From: Candidatus Saccharibacteria bacterium UBA6664
GTDB lineage: Bacteria > Patescibacteriota > Saccharimonadia > Saccharimonadales > Saccharimonadaceae
DNA length: 64,000 nucleotides
Assembly (NCBI GenBank): GCA_002455275.1
Contig: DKKO01000004.1
Coordinates: 96,496 to 160,495, forward strand
Direction: 5' to 3'
Shown here: piece by piece, positions 8,523 to 18,375 of the stretch
How positions within the stretch are numbered: the first letter of the stretch is position 1
How the letters are laid out: every line of letters starts with the position of its first letter
The notes under the pieces: generated by a model
What the model was told of the DNA's origin: nothing
Database searches by the model: none
What the model saw: only the letters and a program-made list of their open reading frames with translations
Translations under genes and position numbers: made by a program

Positions 8523-8639
8523 TTATCCACATTCACGTGCTATTTTTCCACAAATTGACAAGTGTTCTTGCGTAACTGTGGATAAACTATGAGGTGTTAG
8601 GCATCCCCGAAACCACAATCCCCTACTGCTTGTGGAAAA
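8523..8639. other. oriC: Putative oriC: DnaA-box cluster upstream of dnaA
   Basis: The 263 bp between rpmH and dnaA hold two perfect DnaA boxes, TTATCCACA at 8523-8531 (plus) and TGTGGATAA at 8577-8585 (minus), and two one-mismatch boxes, TTTTCCACA at 8544-8552 and TGTGGAAAA at 8631-8639. The flanking genes diverge here, as expected at an origin. The dnaA-dnaN spacer is the other candidate; a two-part origin is also possible. A cumulative GC-skew plot of the full chromosome would decide. Confidence 0.7.
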
Positions 8640-8699
8640 CTTTTTGGTTGTCTACAATAGTAGTAGTTTTACTGGCTAAGAAGTTTTAGGGGAGAGTTG

Positions 8700-10046
8700 A
8701 TGAGTCACGCGCTGTGGCAAAGTGTACTGGGAGAGATAGAGCTAAACGTATCGCGCGCAACGTTTCTTACCTGGTTTAAAAATACCGAGCTTCTTGATGA
8801 TACACCTGAAAATGTCGTGATTGCGGTGCCGAATATTTTTGCTAAGCGCCAATTTGAGGTAAAGTTCAACGACCAAATTCGCACTGTACTGCAAAAGAAC
8901 GGTCTGTCTGCTAAAGACATTACTTACACTGTGAAAACCAACTCGAAGCGACCGGTTATATCTCGTGAAACTACCGAGCCCCTTCCCCAATCTGCGGCTA
9001 CTGTAAAAATAAACACATCTATCACCCCAGCAAATACTCTAAACCCGCGCTACACCTTTGAGGGTTTCATTGTTGGTGGTAGTAATGACCTTGCCTACAC
9101 TGCCAGCCAAGCAGTCGCCGCTAATCCAGGAACGAAATACAACCCATTATTCCTGTACGGAGGTGTTGGTCTTGGTAAAACTCACCTTGTGCAGGCTATT
9201 GGAAACGAGATTTTGCAAAAAAGCCCAGAGAAGCGTGTGTTATATATAAGTGCTGAAACTTTTATTAAAGAGTTCTTAGAGAGTATTCGTTTTAAGAAAA
9301 AAGGGTTTTCCGACAAATACCGGAACGTTGATGTGTTAATTGTTGATGATATGCAGTTTATCGCGAACAAAGAAAAGACTCAGGAAGAATTTTTCCACAC
9401 CTTTAATGCACTTCACCAGGCAAATAAACAAATAATTATTACGAGTGATAAACCGCCTCGCAGCATTCCTACTCTGACAGAACGCTTGCGAAGTAGGTTT
9501 GAGTGGGGTATGGCGATTGATATCCAATTGCCAGATTTTGAAACACGCTGCGCGATTGTTGAATCAAAAGCGGCAGGCGCTGGTGTAGAACTTAGTCGTG
9601 AAACGGTTGAATATTTGGCAAATTCAATCAAGACCAACATCCGCGAACTCGAAGGCGCGTTAAACCAACTACTAGCCTACGCCGAGATGCGTGGGGTTGA
9701 GATAGATTTGGTTATGGCGGAAGGCCTACTCTCAAACGTACGCAGATCTCGTCCACAACACCTTAGTGCAAAACAAGTTGTTGATAAAACAGCCAAGCAT
9801 TTTCAGATATCACCTATCGAAATATGTAGCGCGAAACGCGATAAGCATATCGTATTACCCCGACAGATTGCCATGTATCTCTTGAGAAGCGAGCTTCATT
9901 TGAGTTTTCCACGCATAGCTCATGAATTAGGAAGAAAAGACCACACAACGGCAATACATTCTGTTGAAAAAATTGAAAAAGCGCTAAAGCTCGACTACCT
10001 AGTTCGTGAACAAGTGGCTGAAATTAGGGATACTTTGTATGTATAA
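8700..10046 (+). CDS. dnaA: Chromosomal replication initiator DnaA
   Basis: 448 residues. Domain I at the N-terminus (LWQSVLGEIELNVSRATFLTWF), variable domain II to about residue 110, AAA+ domain III with Walker A GGVGLGKTHL and Walker B VLIVDDMQFI, and domain IV ending with the DnaA signature GRKDHTTAIHSVEKIE that reads the DnaA box. The ATG at 8700 is preferred over the TTG at 8697 because AGGGGAG then lies 5 nt upstream. DnaA binds the boxes just upstream and opens the origin; those boxes probably also autoregulate the gene. Confidence 0.97.
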   Translation: MSHALWQSVLGEIELNVSRATFLTWFKNTELLDDTPENVVIAVPNIFAKRQFEVKFNDQIRTVLQKNGLSAKDITYTVKTNSKRPVISRETTEPLPQSAATVKINTSITPANTLNPRYTFEGFIVGGSNDLAYTASQAVAANPGTKYNPLFLYGGVGLGKTHLVQAIGNEILQKSPEKRVLYISAETFIKEFLESIRFKKKGFSDKYRNVDVLIVDDMQFIANKEKTQEEFFHTFNALHQANKQIIITSDKPPRSIPTLTERLRSRFEWGMAIDIQLPDFETRCAIVESKAAGAGVELSRETVEYLANSIKTNIRELEGALNQLLAYAEMRGVEIDLVMAEGLLSNVRRSRPQHLSAKQVVDKTAKHFQISPIEICSAKRDKHIVLPRQIAMYLLRSELHLSFPRIAHELGRKDHTTAIHSVEKIEKALKLDYLVREQVAEIRDTLYV

Positions 10047-10292
10047 AATTTGTGTACAACATGTGGACTCTTTGTGGGGTATGTGGGTGGATTTTTGTGT
10101 ACACCTTTCCACAGTTTTTCAAAACCCTTACTCTACAGTGTGCCAGTTAGTCGCTTATCCCCTACTTCCACAATCCCAACCAGCAGGTTTATACGCAGCT
10201 AAAAAACAAAGTTTAACAGGGGTTATTTTAAGGTTTTACACACAATCCACAATGACTATTATTACTAATAAAAATAAATGAAAGGAACAAGT
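10047..10292. other. dnaA-dnaN spacer, possible unwinding region
   Basis: 246 bp with no gene. It has imperfect DnaA-like words (TTTCCACAG near 10109, TTGTACACA-type words on the minus strand near 10050 and 10093) and an A/T-only-like run around 10255-10280 just before dnaN. This could be the DNA unwinding element, but the boxes are weaker than those upstream of dnaA. Confidence 0.4.
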
Positions 10293-11390
10293 ATGGAAGT
10301 TGTTATAACTCAAGAAAAATTATCCCAAGCACTCGCAAATACAAGTCGTGTAGCGACAAGTAAGACGGGGTTGCCAATTTTGGGGAATGTTCTTTTTCGG
10401 ACTGATAAAAACAGACTACTTGTAGCTGCTACAAACCTTGAGGTTGCATCAACAAATTACATCGGCGCAAAAGTTGTTAAACAAGGATCAATTACTATTC
10501 CTGCAAAAATAGTGAATGACTTCGTACACAACTTGCCAAAAGAACAAATTACCCTCTCGGTTAAAAATAATAGACTACACATAAAAACACCAAACCACAA
10601 CTCAATCATAAACGGTGTAAACGACGAAGAGTTCCCAGAACTACCCACTGTAGACATAAAAGATAGCGTAACCTATACACTTGCGGTAGATGATTTTAAA
10701 ACAGCTGTTTCACAAACAATCATAGCAGCAAGCGCAGATCCGACCAGGCAAATTCTCACAGGTGTATATTGGCACACCAACGAAAAATCACTCTTCCTGG
10801 CAGCTACAGACGGATATCGCTTGGCTGAGAAGAAACTCATGAATGTATCGAGTGAGCTGAACGCGATAATTCCCACTACAACACTTCAGGAAGTTTTACG
10901 CAGCTTGCGCGACGACATTACTGAAATAACGATTCTTATAGACGAAACTCAAGTCACTTTCCTGTTAGAAGATATTGAAATCACAAGCCGACTTATCGAT
11001 GGCAACTTTCCAAACTACCGCCAACTAATACCTTCGAAAAACGAAACATCGTTCTCAGTTGAAAAAGACGAATTTACCCGGGTAATAAAGGTTGCTAGTT
11101 TGTTCGCTAAAGGATCGGGTGGAGGTATTAATCTTGATGTTAACGCGGACGATGGCACCGTTTCGGTAAGCTCGGTGGCGTCAGAGGTTGGTGAAAACAC
11201 TTCTACGATTAAGGCGACCATAACAGGTAGCGGCAGCGTGAGTCTTAACTCACGGTATCTTATAGACGCGCTAGCGGTACTCGATGGGCCAACGATAAGC
11301 TTTGGTTTTTCGGGAAAACTAGCACCATGTGTAGTGACAAGTGGTGACAAACCAAACTACACACATATTATCATGCCGCTAAAAAGCTAG
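10293..11390 (+). CDS. dnaN: DNA polymerase III beta subunit (sliding clamp)
   Basis: 365 residues from the ATG at 10293, chosen because AAAGGA lies 6 nt upstream; an in-frame ATG at 10278 lacks a site. The three-fold clamp repeat is visible, e.g. ILTGVYWHTNEKSLFLAATDGYRLAEKK in the middle domain (residues about 150-180) and the C-terminal YTHIIMPLKS, close to the family ending [ML]PMR/L. It holds the polymerase on DNA. It follows dnaA as in most bacteria and is convergent with the T4SS-like operon, whose last gene overlaps it by 4 bp. Confidence 0.96.
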   Translation: MEVVITQEKLSQALANTSRVATSKTGLPILGNVLFRTDKNRLLVAATNLEVASTNYIGAKVVKQGSITIPAKIVNDFVHNLPKEQITLSVKNNRLHIKTPNHNSIINGVNDEEFPELPTVDIKDSVTYTLAVDDFKTAVSQTIIAASADPTRQILTGVYWHTNEKSLFLAATDGYRLAEKKLMNVSSELNAIIPTTTLQEVLRSLRDDITEITILIDETQVTFLLEDIEITSRLIDGNFPNYRQLIPSKNETSFSVEKDEFTRVIKVASLFAKGSGGGINLDVNADDGTVSVSSVASEVGENTSTIKATITGSGSVSLNSRYLIDALAVLDGPTISFGFSGKLAPCVVTSGDKPNYTHIIMPLKS

Positions 11391-11983
11391 AGAGCATTTG
11401 CTTTTTCTAGTACATCCTTGGGTATATTTGGATAGCTTACGCTATTGAGAAATATCTCTGGACTTGATACGGGCTTCCACTTGCCTTCGACTTTTTTCGC
11501 GACAATTCTTAGTGAGTCTGAGCTTAGATTATATCCACCTTTGTATCTATAGAGTGCGACATACCAATCACCAAATTGCAATAAGCCTTCCTTTGCCAGT
11601 GAAAAATTAGTCAACAAATCAGGGAGTGTACGGCTAATTGAGTTGTGGATTGTATTAGAATCGGCCGCGAGTAGACTAAGGAGCTTTTCTTTAGAAAAAT
11701 ATGGAACTAACTTGATCGGCATCTCGTCTGATGAATTGAACACCCTTGAACCATTTGCGTAACCATCTATGCCGACGTAAGAAACCTTATATTTTGTATT
11801 TTTAACTAAGAATGCGGAACTATCATTCAAAAAGCTACTCACCTTTTTGCCTGAGTCTAATTCTGTTATTTCAATACTTTTGATATTCTTTTGCTCAAAT
11901 GACACAATGGTTCGGCTAAATACAAACACAACAGCACCGATTACCAAGATAATAATAACAAGGAGTGCTATTACTCGCTTCAT
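11387..11983 (-). CDS. Small membrane-anchored protein, last gene of the T4SS-like operon
   Basis: 198 residues; not recognised. One N-terminal transmembrane helix (residues about 4-24, ALLVIIILVIGAVVFVF) followed by an outside domain of about 170 residues rich in Ser, Lys and Leu. The start overlaps the PEGA gene stop by 4 bp, so it is translated with it. Its architecture (one anchor, one soluble domain of similar size) resembles the PEGA protein upstream, suggesting two partner accessory proteins of the machine. No catalytic motif seen. Its stop overlaps the end of dnaN by 4 bp on the other strand. Confidence 0.75.
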   Translation of the reverse strand: MKRVIALLVIIILVIGAVVFVFSRTIVSFEQKNIKSIEITELDSGKKVSSFLNDSSAFLVKNTKYKVSYVGIDGYANGSRVFNSSDEMPIKLVPYFSKEKLLSLLAADSNTIHNSISRTLPDLLTNFSLAKEGLLQFGDWYVALYRYKGGYNLSSDSLRIVAKKVEGKWKPVSSPEIFLNSVSYPNIPKDVLEKANAL

Positions 11984-12606
11984 CGTTCACCTAACCTTAC
12001 TAAAGGGCTGTAATCTGGGAAAGTCACACGATAATTAATTGGGTCGTAGCCTTGGTCTTTTAGCCACTGCAGAGCCTTTTGACGACCCGAAGGTGTAGAG
12101 TCGCTAATAATTAAATACACCCTCGAATTCCCCTCCTCGAAACCGTAGTCGATGGAGTATGGACCAGCAACGTCACTATAGGGTAACACATTCACTACTT
12201 CGTTTTGTTTGCGAAAATTTTTGCCCGCTAAGTCTGCGCGAAGAGCTGATAGTTCTTCACGTTTAACCTGAAATGTCGGGCTACGCTCCATGTAATCGGT
12301 TGCTTCTGGGGAATCGGTGTCGAGGACAAAAGCAATCTTTGGGGTGTTTTTAGAAATAGTATATGTCTGTTTATCTGTAGTCCAGCCCGTTTTTGAGGCG
12401 GCAAAGCTATGGGTACCTGGGGATATATATTGCGTGCCGAGTCCGACAGATTTTCCATCCATGGTAACCACAGCGCCCTCGGGGAATGTTTGTATATCAA
12501 CGGCTATTTTTCCAATTCGGCTAATAAGTACTACAATGCCAAAGATAACAAACCCAACAAATATAATTGCGAAGATGAGAACGAATATTCTTACACGTCT
12601 ATCCAT
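11980..12606 (-). CDS. PEGA-domain membrane-anchored protein
   Basis: 208 residues. One transmembrane helix near the N-terminus (residues about 7-30), then a PEGA domain at residues about 35-95: VDIQTFPEGAVVTMDGKSVG and GTHSFAASKTGW show the characteristic P-x-G-A-x-V-x-[VI]-D-G and the later G-x-H-x-[FV] pattern. PEGA domains are beta-sandwich modules common in secreted and surface proteins. The C-terminal 100 residues are not recognised. It lies 2 bp after the lysozyme gene in the same operon and overlaps the next gene, so it is likely a structural or adhesive accessory. Confidence 0.8.
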   Translation of the reverse strand: MDRRVRIFVLIFAIIFVGFVIFGIVVLISRIGKIAVDIQTFPEGAVVTMDGKSVGLGTQYISPGTHSFAASKTGWTTDKQTYTISKNTPKIAFVLDTDSPEATDYMERSPTFQVKREELSALRADLAGKNFRKQNEVVNVLPYSDVAGPYSIDYGFEEGNSRVYLIISDSTPSGRQKALQWLKDQGYDPINYRVTFPDYSPLVRLGER

Positions 12607-12607
12607 A

Positions 12608-13807
12608 TTATGATTTTAACCTAAACCATTGATAACTAGGGTCTGCGGGAGTTTCGCTACCTGCCATCGGTGCACGACCATCGAGTGAGGCCGAGGCAAT
12701 TTTTGTGCCAAAACCGGGTTGTTTACCGACATACATATAAGTATGTCCATCGCGAATCGCAATATCACCTGGGCGCATATCTGCTGTACTGTCTGGCTTC
12801 ACTTCCATGTACTTACTGCTTTCCCGTAGGTATGAAAGCTGATAAGTGGTGTTACCTTCACTCTTGTTGTACTCGGGGTCGGCGCCCGAGTTGCGCATGA
12901 CGCGGGTGATGAAGCCTCCACAGTCAACGCCGGGAAAGCTAATGCCACCGATATATTCACCATTAGCTTTGGCCTCGCTGACTGCCCTGGCATAGCTTGG
13001 TTTCATTTTTACATAAGGTGCCGAATGGTATTCAGGCCACGAGTAGTTGATGGCGGTTTGAACAATACTTCCTTCTTCGGCGCCCGGCCCAGTATCATCT
13101 GCGCAAACACCCTCGATGGTAGAAGCAAACACTGGTGATGTTGAACTATCGCCGCCGTATTTTTTCAGAGCCAAAATTGCCGCTTGAATACGGTTTAATA
13201 TCTTTGGGTCTCCTGCACCCTCTACCTTATCTTCGAAGTATTTTGTTGCTTCTGTTACGTCATCAATCTTTTTGTAGCCAGTAAGCATATTCTTTACACC
13301 AGTCGGGCTCGTACCGGTCATGTGACCCCATAAGATATCGAGCTGCGTAGAGAGTTCATATATAGGTGTGGTAATCCCCATCTCTTTCGCAATTCCTAGT
13401 ACTTTTGAACCAGGTGTCCATTGTATGATTCCCCACCCGGCTGTTAAACCTGAAGGATCTTTAGTTCTTCCGGCAGGATTCTGGATATTTTCTGGGTCAC
13501 CGCCAGATTCTTGCGCAATATTCCCTACTACGCCAGCTGCTTGAATTTCACTAAGGCCCTTACCGGTCATATAGTTGAAGATTTTTTCTAAGTTTTCTGA
13601 ACCTACAAGTTCCACATCTTCTACGGCAATTACGCCTGAACCAGCCCCACAATTTGGGCTGTCTGGGTTGTAGAATAATATATTGTTTCCGGAGTAAAAA
13701 GTTTCATCAAAAGCACTAACGGTAGCAACATTGCTTGTCACAAAACAGACTGAAAGAACCAGTGCTAGTAAGCCCGAACCAAGCCGCGTATCTATGAACG
13801 ACCACAT
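12608..13807 (-). CDS. Secreted phage-type lysozyme with C-terminal CHAP/NlpC-like domain
   Basis: 399 residues. Signal peptide at residues 1-33 (core GLLALVLSVCFVTSNVATVSA). Residues about 65-200 resemble the phage tail lysozyme family (Phage_lysozyme2): YMTGKGLSEIQAAGVVGNIAQ, then E-S-G-G with the likely catalytic Glu, and AGWGIIQWTPGS. Residues about 255-399 look like a CHAP/NlpC-P60 hydrolase: GVDCGGFITRVMRNSG has the catalytic Cys and DGHTYMYVG the His. It could cut both glycan strands and peptide stems. VirB1-type lysozymes are normal T4SS parts; here the gene overlaps the EEP/M23 gene by 16 bp. Self-wall passage or attack on a partner wall are both possible. Confidence 0.82.
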   Translation of the reverse strand: MWSFIDTRLGSGLLALVLSVCFVTSNVATVSAFDETFYSGNNILFYNPDSPNCGAGSGVIAVEDVELVGSENLEKIFNYMTGKGLSEIQAAGVVGNIAQESGGDPENIQNPAGRTKDPSGLTAGWGIIQWTPGSKVLGIAKEMGITTPIYELSTQLDILWGHMTGTSPTGVKNMLTGYKKIDDVTEATKYFEDKVEGAGDPKILNRIQAAILALKKYGGDSSTSPVFASTIEGVCADDTGPGAEEGSIVQTAINYSWPEYHSAPYVKMKPSYARAVSEAKANGEYIGGISFPGVDCGGFITRVMRNSGADPEYNKSEGNTTYQLSYLRESSKYMEVKPDSTADMRPGDIAIRDGHTYMYVGKQPGFGTKIASASLDGRAPMAGSETPADPSYQWFRLKS

Positions 13808-16800
13808 GGTGCTTTACCCTTCTTAACAAGCTCCTTGAAATTTGGTACCTCGTTCTTACTCATTGCGATAAATACGTCTTGTGGGCACACGCCTTTTCCG
13901 TTGAACGCCATATCAATATGTAGGTGAGGCCCGTAACATTTACCAAGACAGCCAGTTGTCATTATGCGATCTCCTGTTTGATACGTGCTCTTCTTGTCCC
14001 ATCGAGGACCATGCGCGTAAGCGATCTCGAGTACACCACCCTGTATTGGAGAGGATATCATTAATCCATGACCGCCCAGGGATGCAGCTGTTACGCGCCC
14101 ACCAAGCATCGCATATACCGGTGTGCCTGAACCAACCGATGAGATGTCAACTGCCAGACTGTCCACGCCACTTGTCCACGTGCCAGAATCTGCCGAGTGA
14201 GCATCAACAAAGTCATATCGATATTTATTCCACCATTTTTTGTCTACGGGCCACGCGAGATCACCCGCAAGCTGCGAACCACTTTTGCTGCCTGGTACGG
14301 TAACCTTTGCGTACGGCACCGAGTGGTCACTATGCGCTTCAGCTCGCGACAATTCTTTTTTCCATTCAGTCTCGACATTTGGAGATGCATAGATGTAATC
14401 AACTCCACCAATGCTGTACTTAGGGTCACACTTCATTTCGGGGCCAATTACACTTCGCATCAGATTGTTTTGAGCGAACATACAAAACAGGAGGTTTTCT
14501 TGTTTGCCTTGGTACGTAAGGTTTGTACCCGGCTGGCTTCGCACATTTGTGCCTTCGTTGAAGTCGCCTGTCATGAAAATTGGTATGCCAGCATTGTCGG
14601 CTTTTAACTTTTGGATTTGATCAATGTAAATCTGAGCTGCTCGCCAACGACTCTTTGCTGGTTGCGTACCTGCTGCACCGCTTACGTTTGCCACGTTGTG
14701 GGTGTTTATGACGATTACCGTCTGCCCTGTTTCGACATCCTGCAGCCATACGATTGGTATATGGGTCCAAACTTTTGGTAAGCCAGCTTCGTTGTGACTA
14801 GAAGTTGTTTTTTCACCATTTCCACAGTCTACCGCCGGATCTGGGTAACGAGGTATCTCAAAATATGTACTACGGATGAGCTTAAACTTCGCTTTATTGT
14901 AAAATATCACCTGGTTGGCCGCACAGGTACGTAGGTATGCTTTTGAGTTGATGAGACTCTCTGGGTATAGTCCGTAATTGTTGCTGGTAAGGTATTTTTT
15001 ATATCGATCAAACTTGGGGTTGATACTTTCCTGGGTACCGACTACATCCATACCTTTATCGACAATGTTTTTAGCGGCAGCCTCGTGGTCTGCAGCTGAC
15101 AGAGAACGTTTTTGATTGTATGTGCCAATCACAAAGCTTGTACCAGCACCTGTTGGCGCGCCTGGGATAATGACATCAGAGAAGATAGTTGGGTGGTCGG
15201 ACCCGTTACTAGATGCACCGCTTTTGATTTCACCAAAGTCTGTCTTAGAAGAGTTAACCTGAATTTGTGGTGTCAAATAGATGTGGTCAATTTGCGTACC
15301 TTTCTTATTCTTGTTTGGACATTTTTCGGTACGAGGTACAGACATATCGTAGGCGTCGTTCATTGGGCCATTTACGGCGAGCACGCAGTACGCTAGCTTA
15401 TCATCACTGGCCGCACCCGAACCGCTGCTTTTATTGTAGCCAGAGTTGAAGTCGCCCACCAGTAGTACTGGCGCTTGAGATTGTAATTTTTCTATTAGCG
15501 CCTTGTGTGCAAGAGCGTTTTCGTAACGTGTCTGTGCGTTACCTTGACCGTTGTTGATTGGGTCGTGTACGCTAAGCACAAAAAATTCTTGCTGGGTAGT
15601 TCGGTCTCGAAGTTTTATCCATGGCTCCTCGATTGGTCCGCCAAAATATACCGTCCTCCACGTACCTGTATCAACCTTTGTGAATCTATCTGTATTCCAC
15701 ATTATACTGTCGGACTCTTTACCGTGAGTAGTAATGTCGTAGTTGGTGAGATTTTCCTTGAGGTATTTGCGCTGTTCGGGCTCGAATTCTTGGAAAGCAA
15801 TTACGTCGAAATTATTGGATTCAATAACAGCAAGAGATTTTTGTATTCGCACAGACCAACTTGGCCAACTCGCGGGCTTATCCGCAGTAGGTCCATCGGT
15901 GTGGTGAGCGCCTAGCACGTTGAAGGACGCGATACGGAATTCACTCCCACCCGATAGGCCGGCGCTAGATGTTGGTGGCTCGTAGTCCATAGCTTCAATG
16001 ATGGAATCGTCCATTGTATAGACGCGGAAGTAACTCGATTGCTTGTCGGTTTTCATACAGCGTGAACCGTTCAAGTCATCGCTTTCCTCACCCTGAGGCA
16101 CTTCACCCCAACCCGCTTGGCGATTGGTACATTCTTCAAGCCAGTCACTATAATCACCAGCTGGTGCGCCATCATCAGTTACAAAGCCTTTGGTGTACAT
16201 CCAGCCACGCACTTCATCGGTATCAAGCCCGAGCTCGTACGGGCTCATAGCGTAGCGCACATTACAAAATACATCGGCATCAATGCCAATTTCTTCATAG
16301 CCGTAATCTTTACACTGGCTAAAGCGATCTTCGTTGAATTCGTTCGCGGCGCTCACATTACTTGATAGTGATGAACTGGCGACTGAAAGCAAGCTAGAAA
16401 CCTTGGTAATTGAGCCACCAATCGAAAGCGACGATTTATTGGCAACAGGCATAAGTTTTCGCACGAACGACCCAAGGAACGAATATTGATTGTAGACATC
16501 AAACGGTGTTTTTTGTGCATCCTCTGTTTCCATGGCTACGTATTCAGCTTTTACGTTTTGAGAAACTTTGAGGTAACTTCGAAGGTCTGATTTCGTTGCC
16601 GGTTTCATGCCGCGGCTCCTCGCCATACCACCAAATAGCGCACCAGCTCCACCAAATATCGCGTTACCCGCATCGACGCCGCTCGTATTAGAGTCCACTA
16701 CCTTGCCAGCAAGCATAGTCGCTAGATAATTCTCTAAGATTGGTAGCGCCATACCAATGGCGATCGATAGCCCGGCTTGCACATAGAATGTCGTGCCAAG

Positions 16801-18363
16801 GCTGATGATGCCTGCGCCGATACCGACAATCAATGACCCTAACCGTACGGCATTGTTTTGAATAAATTCACAGGAGTCGCCTTTTAGTTCTTTATCAATA
16901 AAGCCATTTACGCTTGAAAGAGTTCCCATCATTCCCGTGCCGCCAATAGTCATTTCCATATCGCGAGCGGTTAGTTTAGGTGCTTCGTTGTAGGCGGCTG
17001 CCTTATAGCCTGGCGCATCTAGCGCGTTCATGCCGTAGTAAGGGTTAGGGACCTCCTTTGGTTTGCCTCCAGCACCTAAAATACTTGTTTCGTTCACAAT
17101 GGTTTTTGCGGTATCGATGGCCATAAGTTTCTTACCCACGTATTCAGCCTGGCTACCTCCGTCAGCCTCGCCGGCGATTTGCTGGTCGGCGTAATTAAAG
17201 TAAATCATCGCATAGCGAGCTAATTGCTGCTCGCGCTGTATCTTTGCCAACGCCTCAACACCCCGCGCGGTATTTTTAACCGTACAGGCTGTATCGGCAG
17301 CACCAGTGATAAGAAGCCCTTTACCGATGCTTTTGATACCATTTTTCGCAATCGATGAGAACATGCTGGCAGTTCGGCCACCACCACTACTAAGGCGATC
17401 GGCTTGGGCTTCAGCCTCGGCGTTGCGAGCTGCTTGTTCTTTGTTGGCTTCCTCATCTTCGGAATCGGTAGCGGCAGTTTTTGTATCAACCGTTCCCGTT
17501 TCACCAGCTACTGCTTTATCAATCGAAGCGTCCTTCTCTTTGTCGGTCGCCCCCACCACTTTCTCGGCCTTATTAGTTTTAAAATGAGCGAACACCTTAT
17601 CTGACACGGCATCAAAGAACCCGGCAAATTTGGGGTTGAAGGCTCTTCGAAGCTGTTTGCGCACGAATGCTTCCCCTATATACTTATTGAGCATTCTAGG
17701 GTTGGTTATCTTTATTTCATTGCCAAACGAGTCTTTAAAGGTCATGCTGGTAACTTTATGCTTACCAAATGTGGTTTTACCATCCGTTTCAACTTCCACG
17801 CCGGCTGCTTTGAATTTTTTAAGCTGACGATCGGACATACCCTTAAAGCCACAGCGTACCTTTACGCCAACACAAACACCTTTGCCCATGTCGTTGAACT
17901 TTGCCTTGAACACATGAGTTGTACGAGTGTCCATGGCGGCAAGTTGGTCATTAAGGTCGTTTACCAATACTTCTTTGAGTTGAATAATCGCTAAGCCAGG
18001 TGTAAATAGTAATGATAAGCTTCCGAAGCCACCAAGCAGCAGTGTAATAATTGCCGCCATTGGGCCTTTTTTGCGCGCGAAGCCCATAAACTGGAAGCTT
18101 TTCTTTTCTTGATTACCGCCAGTGTGTGTGTAGTTGAATTGTCCGCCTGAACCTTGCTCGCGTTCTTTCACCGCGGCGGTGCTATTAGCGGGGTCGTTGG
18201 CAAAGCTTTCCGCTTGGTCAATTCCAGCCTGAACACCGGCGTCGGTCTCGGCGTTTTGTAGCCTGCTCGCTTGAGAGTTATCGAACTCCCGCTGGTAATA
18301 CCCTTCGGCCGGATTATACTGGCTGTCTTGTTCTTCCCGGCTATTTGCTGTTTTAAGCGCCAT
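13792..18363 (-). CDS. Giant membrane protein with two EEP nuclease/phosphatase-fold domains and an M23 peptidase domain
   Basis: 1523 residues. N-terminal 90 residues are charged and cytoplasmic-like; hydrophobic segments lie at about 100-130, 505-545 and 560-580. Residues about 806-1060 form a first endonuclease/exonuclease/phosphatase domain: FRIASFNVLG, AFQEFEPE, LLVGDFNSG, IDHIYLTP, GSDHPT. Residues about 1076-1355 form a second: FVIGTYNQK, VGTQES, FMTGDFNEG, VDYIYASP, HSDHSV. Both keep the Asn, Glu, Asp/Asn and Asp-His residues used for metal and catalysis. Residues about 1365-1510 form an M23 domain (SLAVDISS, YGPHLHIDMAF). EEP folds include DNase I-like nucleases and lipid/sphingomyelin phosphodiesterases, so the substrate is open. 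It sits between virB4 and the lysozyme gene. I know no named family with this order. Confidence 0.85.
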   Translation of the reverse strand: MALKTANSREEQDSQYNPAEGYYQREFDNSQASRLQNAETDAGVQAGIDQAESFANDPANSTAAVKEREQGSGGQFNYTHTGGNQEKKSFQFMGFARKKGPMAAIITLLLGGFGSLSLLFTPGLAIIQLKEVLVNDLNDQLAAMDTRTTHVFKAKFNDMGKGVCVGVKVRCGFKGMSDRQLKKFKAAGVEVETDGKTTFGKHKVTSMTFKDSFGNEIKITNPRMLNKYIGEAFVRKQLRRAFNPKFAGFFDAVSDKVFAHFKTNKAEKVVGATDKEKDASIDKAVAGETGTVDTKTAATDSEDEEANKEQAARNAEAEAQADRLSSGGGRTASMFSSIAKNGIKSIGKGLLITGAADTACTVKNTARGVEALAKIQREQQLARYAMIYFNYADQQIAGEADGGSQAEYVGKKLMAIDTAKTIVNETSILGAGGKPKEVPNPYYGMNALDAPGYKAAAYNEAPKLTARDMEMTIGGTGMMGTLSSVNGFIDKELKGDSCEFIQNNAVRLGSLIVGIGAGIISLGTTFYVQAGLSIAIGMALPILENYLATMLAGKVVDSNTSGVDAGNAIFGGAGALFGGMARSRGMKPATKSDLRSYLKVSQNVKAEYVAMETEDAQKTPFDVYNQYSFLGSFVRKLMPVANKSSLSIGGSITKVSSLLSVASSSLSSNVSAANEFNEDRFSQCKDYGYEEIGIDADVFCNVRYAMSPYELGLDTDEVRGWMYTKGFVTDDGAPAGDYSDWLEECTNRQAGWGEVPQGEESDDLNGSRCMKTDKQSSYFRVYTMDDSIIEAMDYEPPTSSAGLSGGSEFRIASFNVLGAHHTDGPTADKPASWPSWSVRIQKSLAVIESNNFDVIAFQEFEPEQRKYLKENLTNYDITTHGKESDSIMWNTDRFTKVDTGTWRTVYFGGPIEEPWIKLRDRTTQQEFFVLSVHDPINNGQGNAQTRYENALAHKALIEKLQSQAPVLLVGDFNSGYNKSSGSGAASDDKLAYCVLAVNGPMNDAYDMSVPRTEKCPNKNKKGTQIDHIYLTPQIQVNSSKTDFGEIKSGASSNGSDHPTIFSDVIIPGAPTGAGTSFVIGTYNQKRSLSAADHEAAAKNIVDKGMDVVGTQESINPKFDRYKKYLTSNNYGLYPESLINSKAYLRTCAANQVIFYNKAKFKLIRSTYFEIPRYPDPAVDCGNGEKTTSSHNEAGLPKVWTHIPIVWLQDVETGQTVIVINTHNVANVSGAAGTQPAKSRWRAAQIYIDQIQKLKADNAGIPIFMTGDFNEGTNVRSQPGTNLTYQGKQENLLFCMFAQNNLMRSVIGPEMKCDPKYSIGGVDYIYASPNVETEWKKELSRAEAHSDHSVPYAKVTVPGSKSGSQLAGDLAWPVDKKWWNKYRYDFVDAHSADSGTWTSGVDSLAVDISSVGSGTPVYAMLGGRVTAASLGGHGLMISSPIQGGVLEIAYAHGPRWDKKSTYQTGDRIMTTGCLGKCYGPHLHIDMAFNGKGVCPQDVFIAMSKNEVPNFKELVKKGKAPCGRS

Positions 18364-18375
18364 AGTTACCTACAA

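Noticed and set aside
8437..8532. N-terminal extension of L34
   Set aside because: L34 proteins start with M-[KP]-[RK]-T; the extension covers the promoter and a DnaA box.
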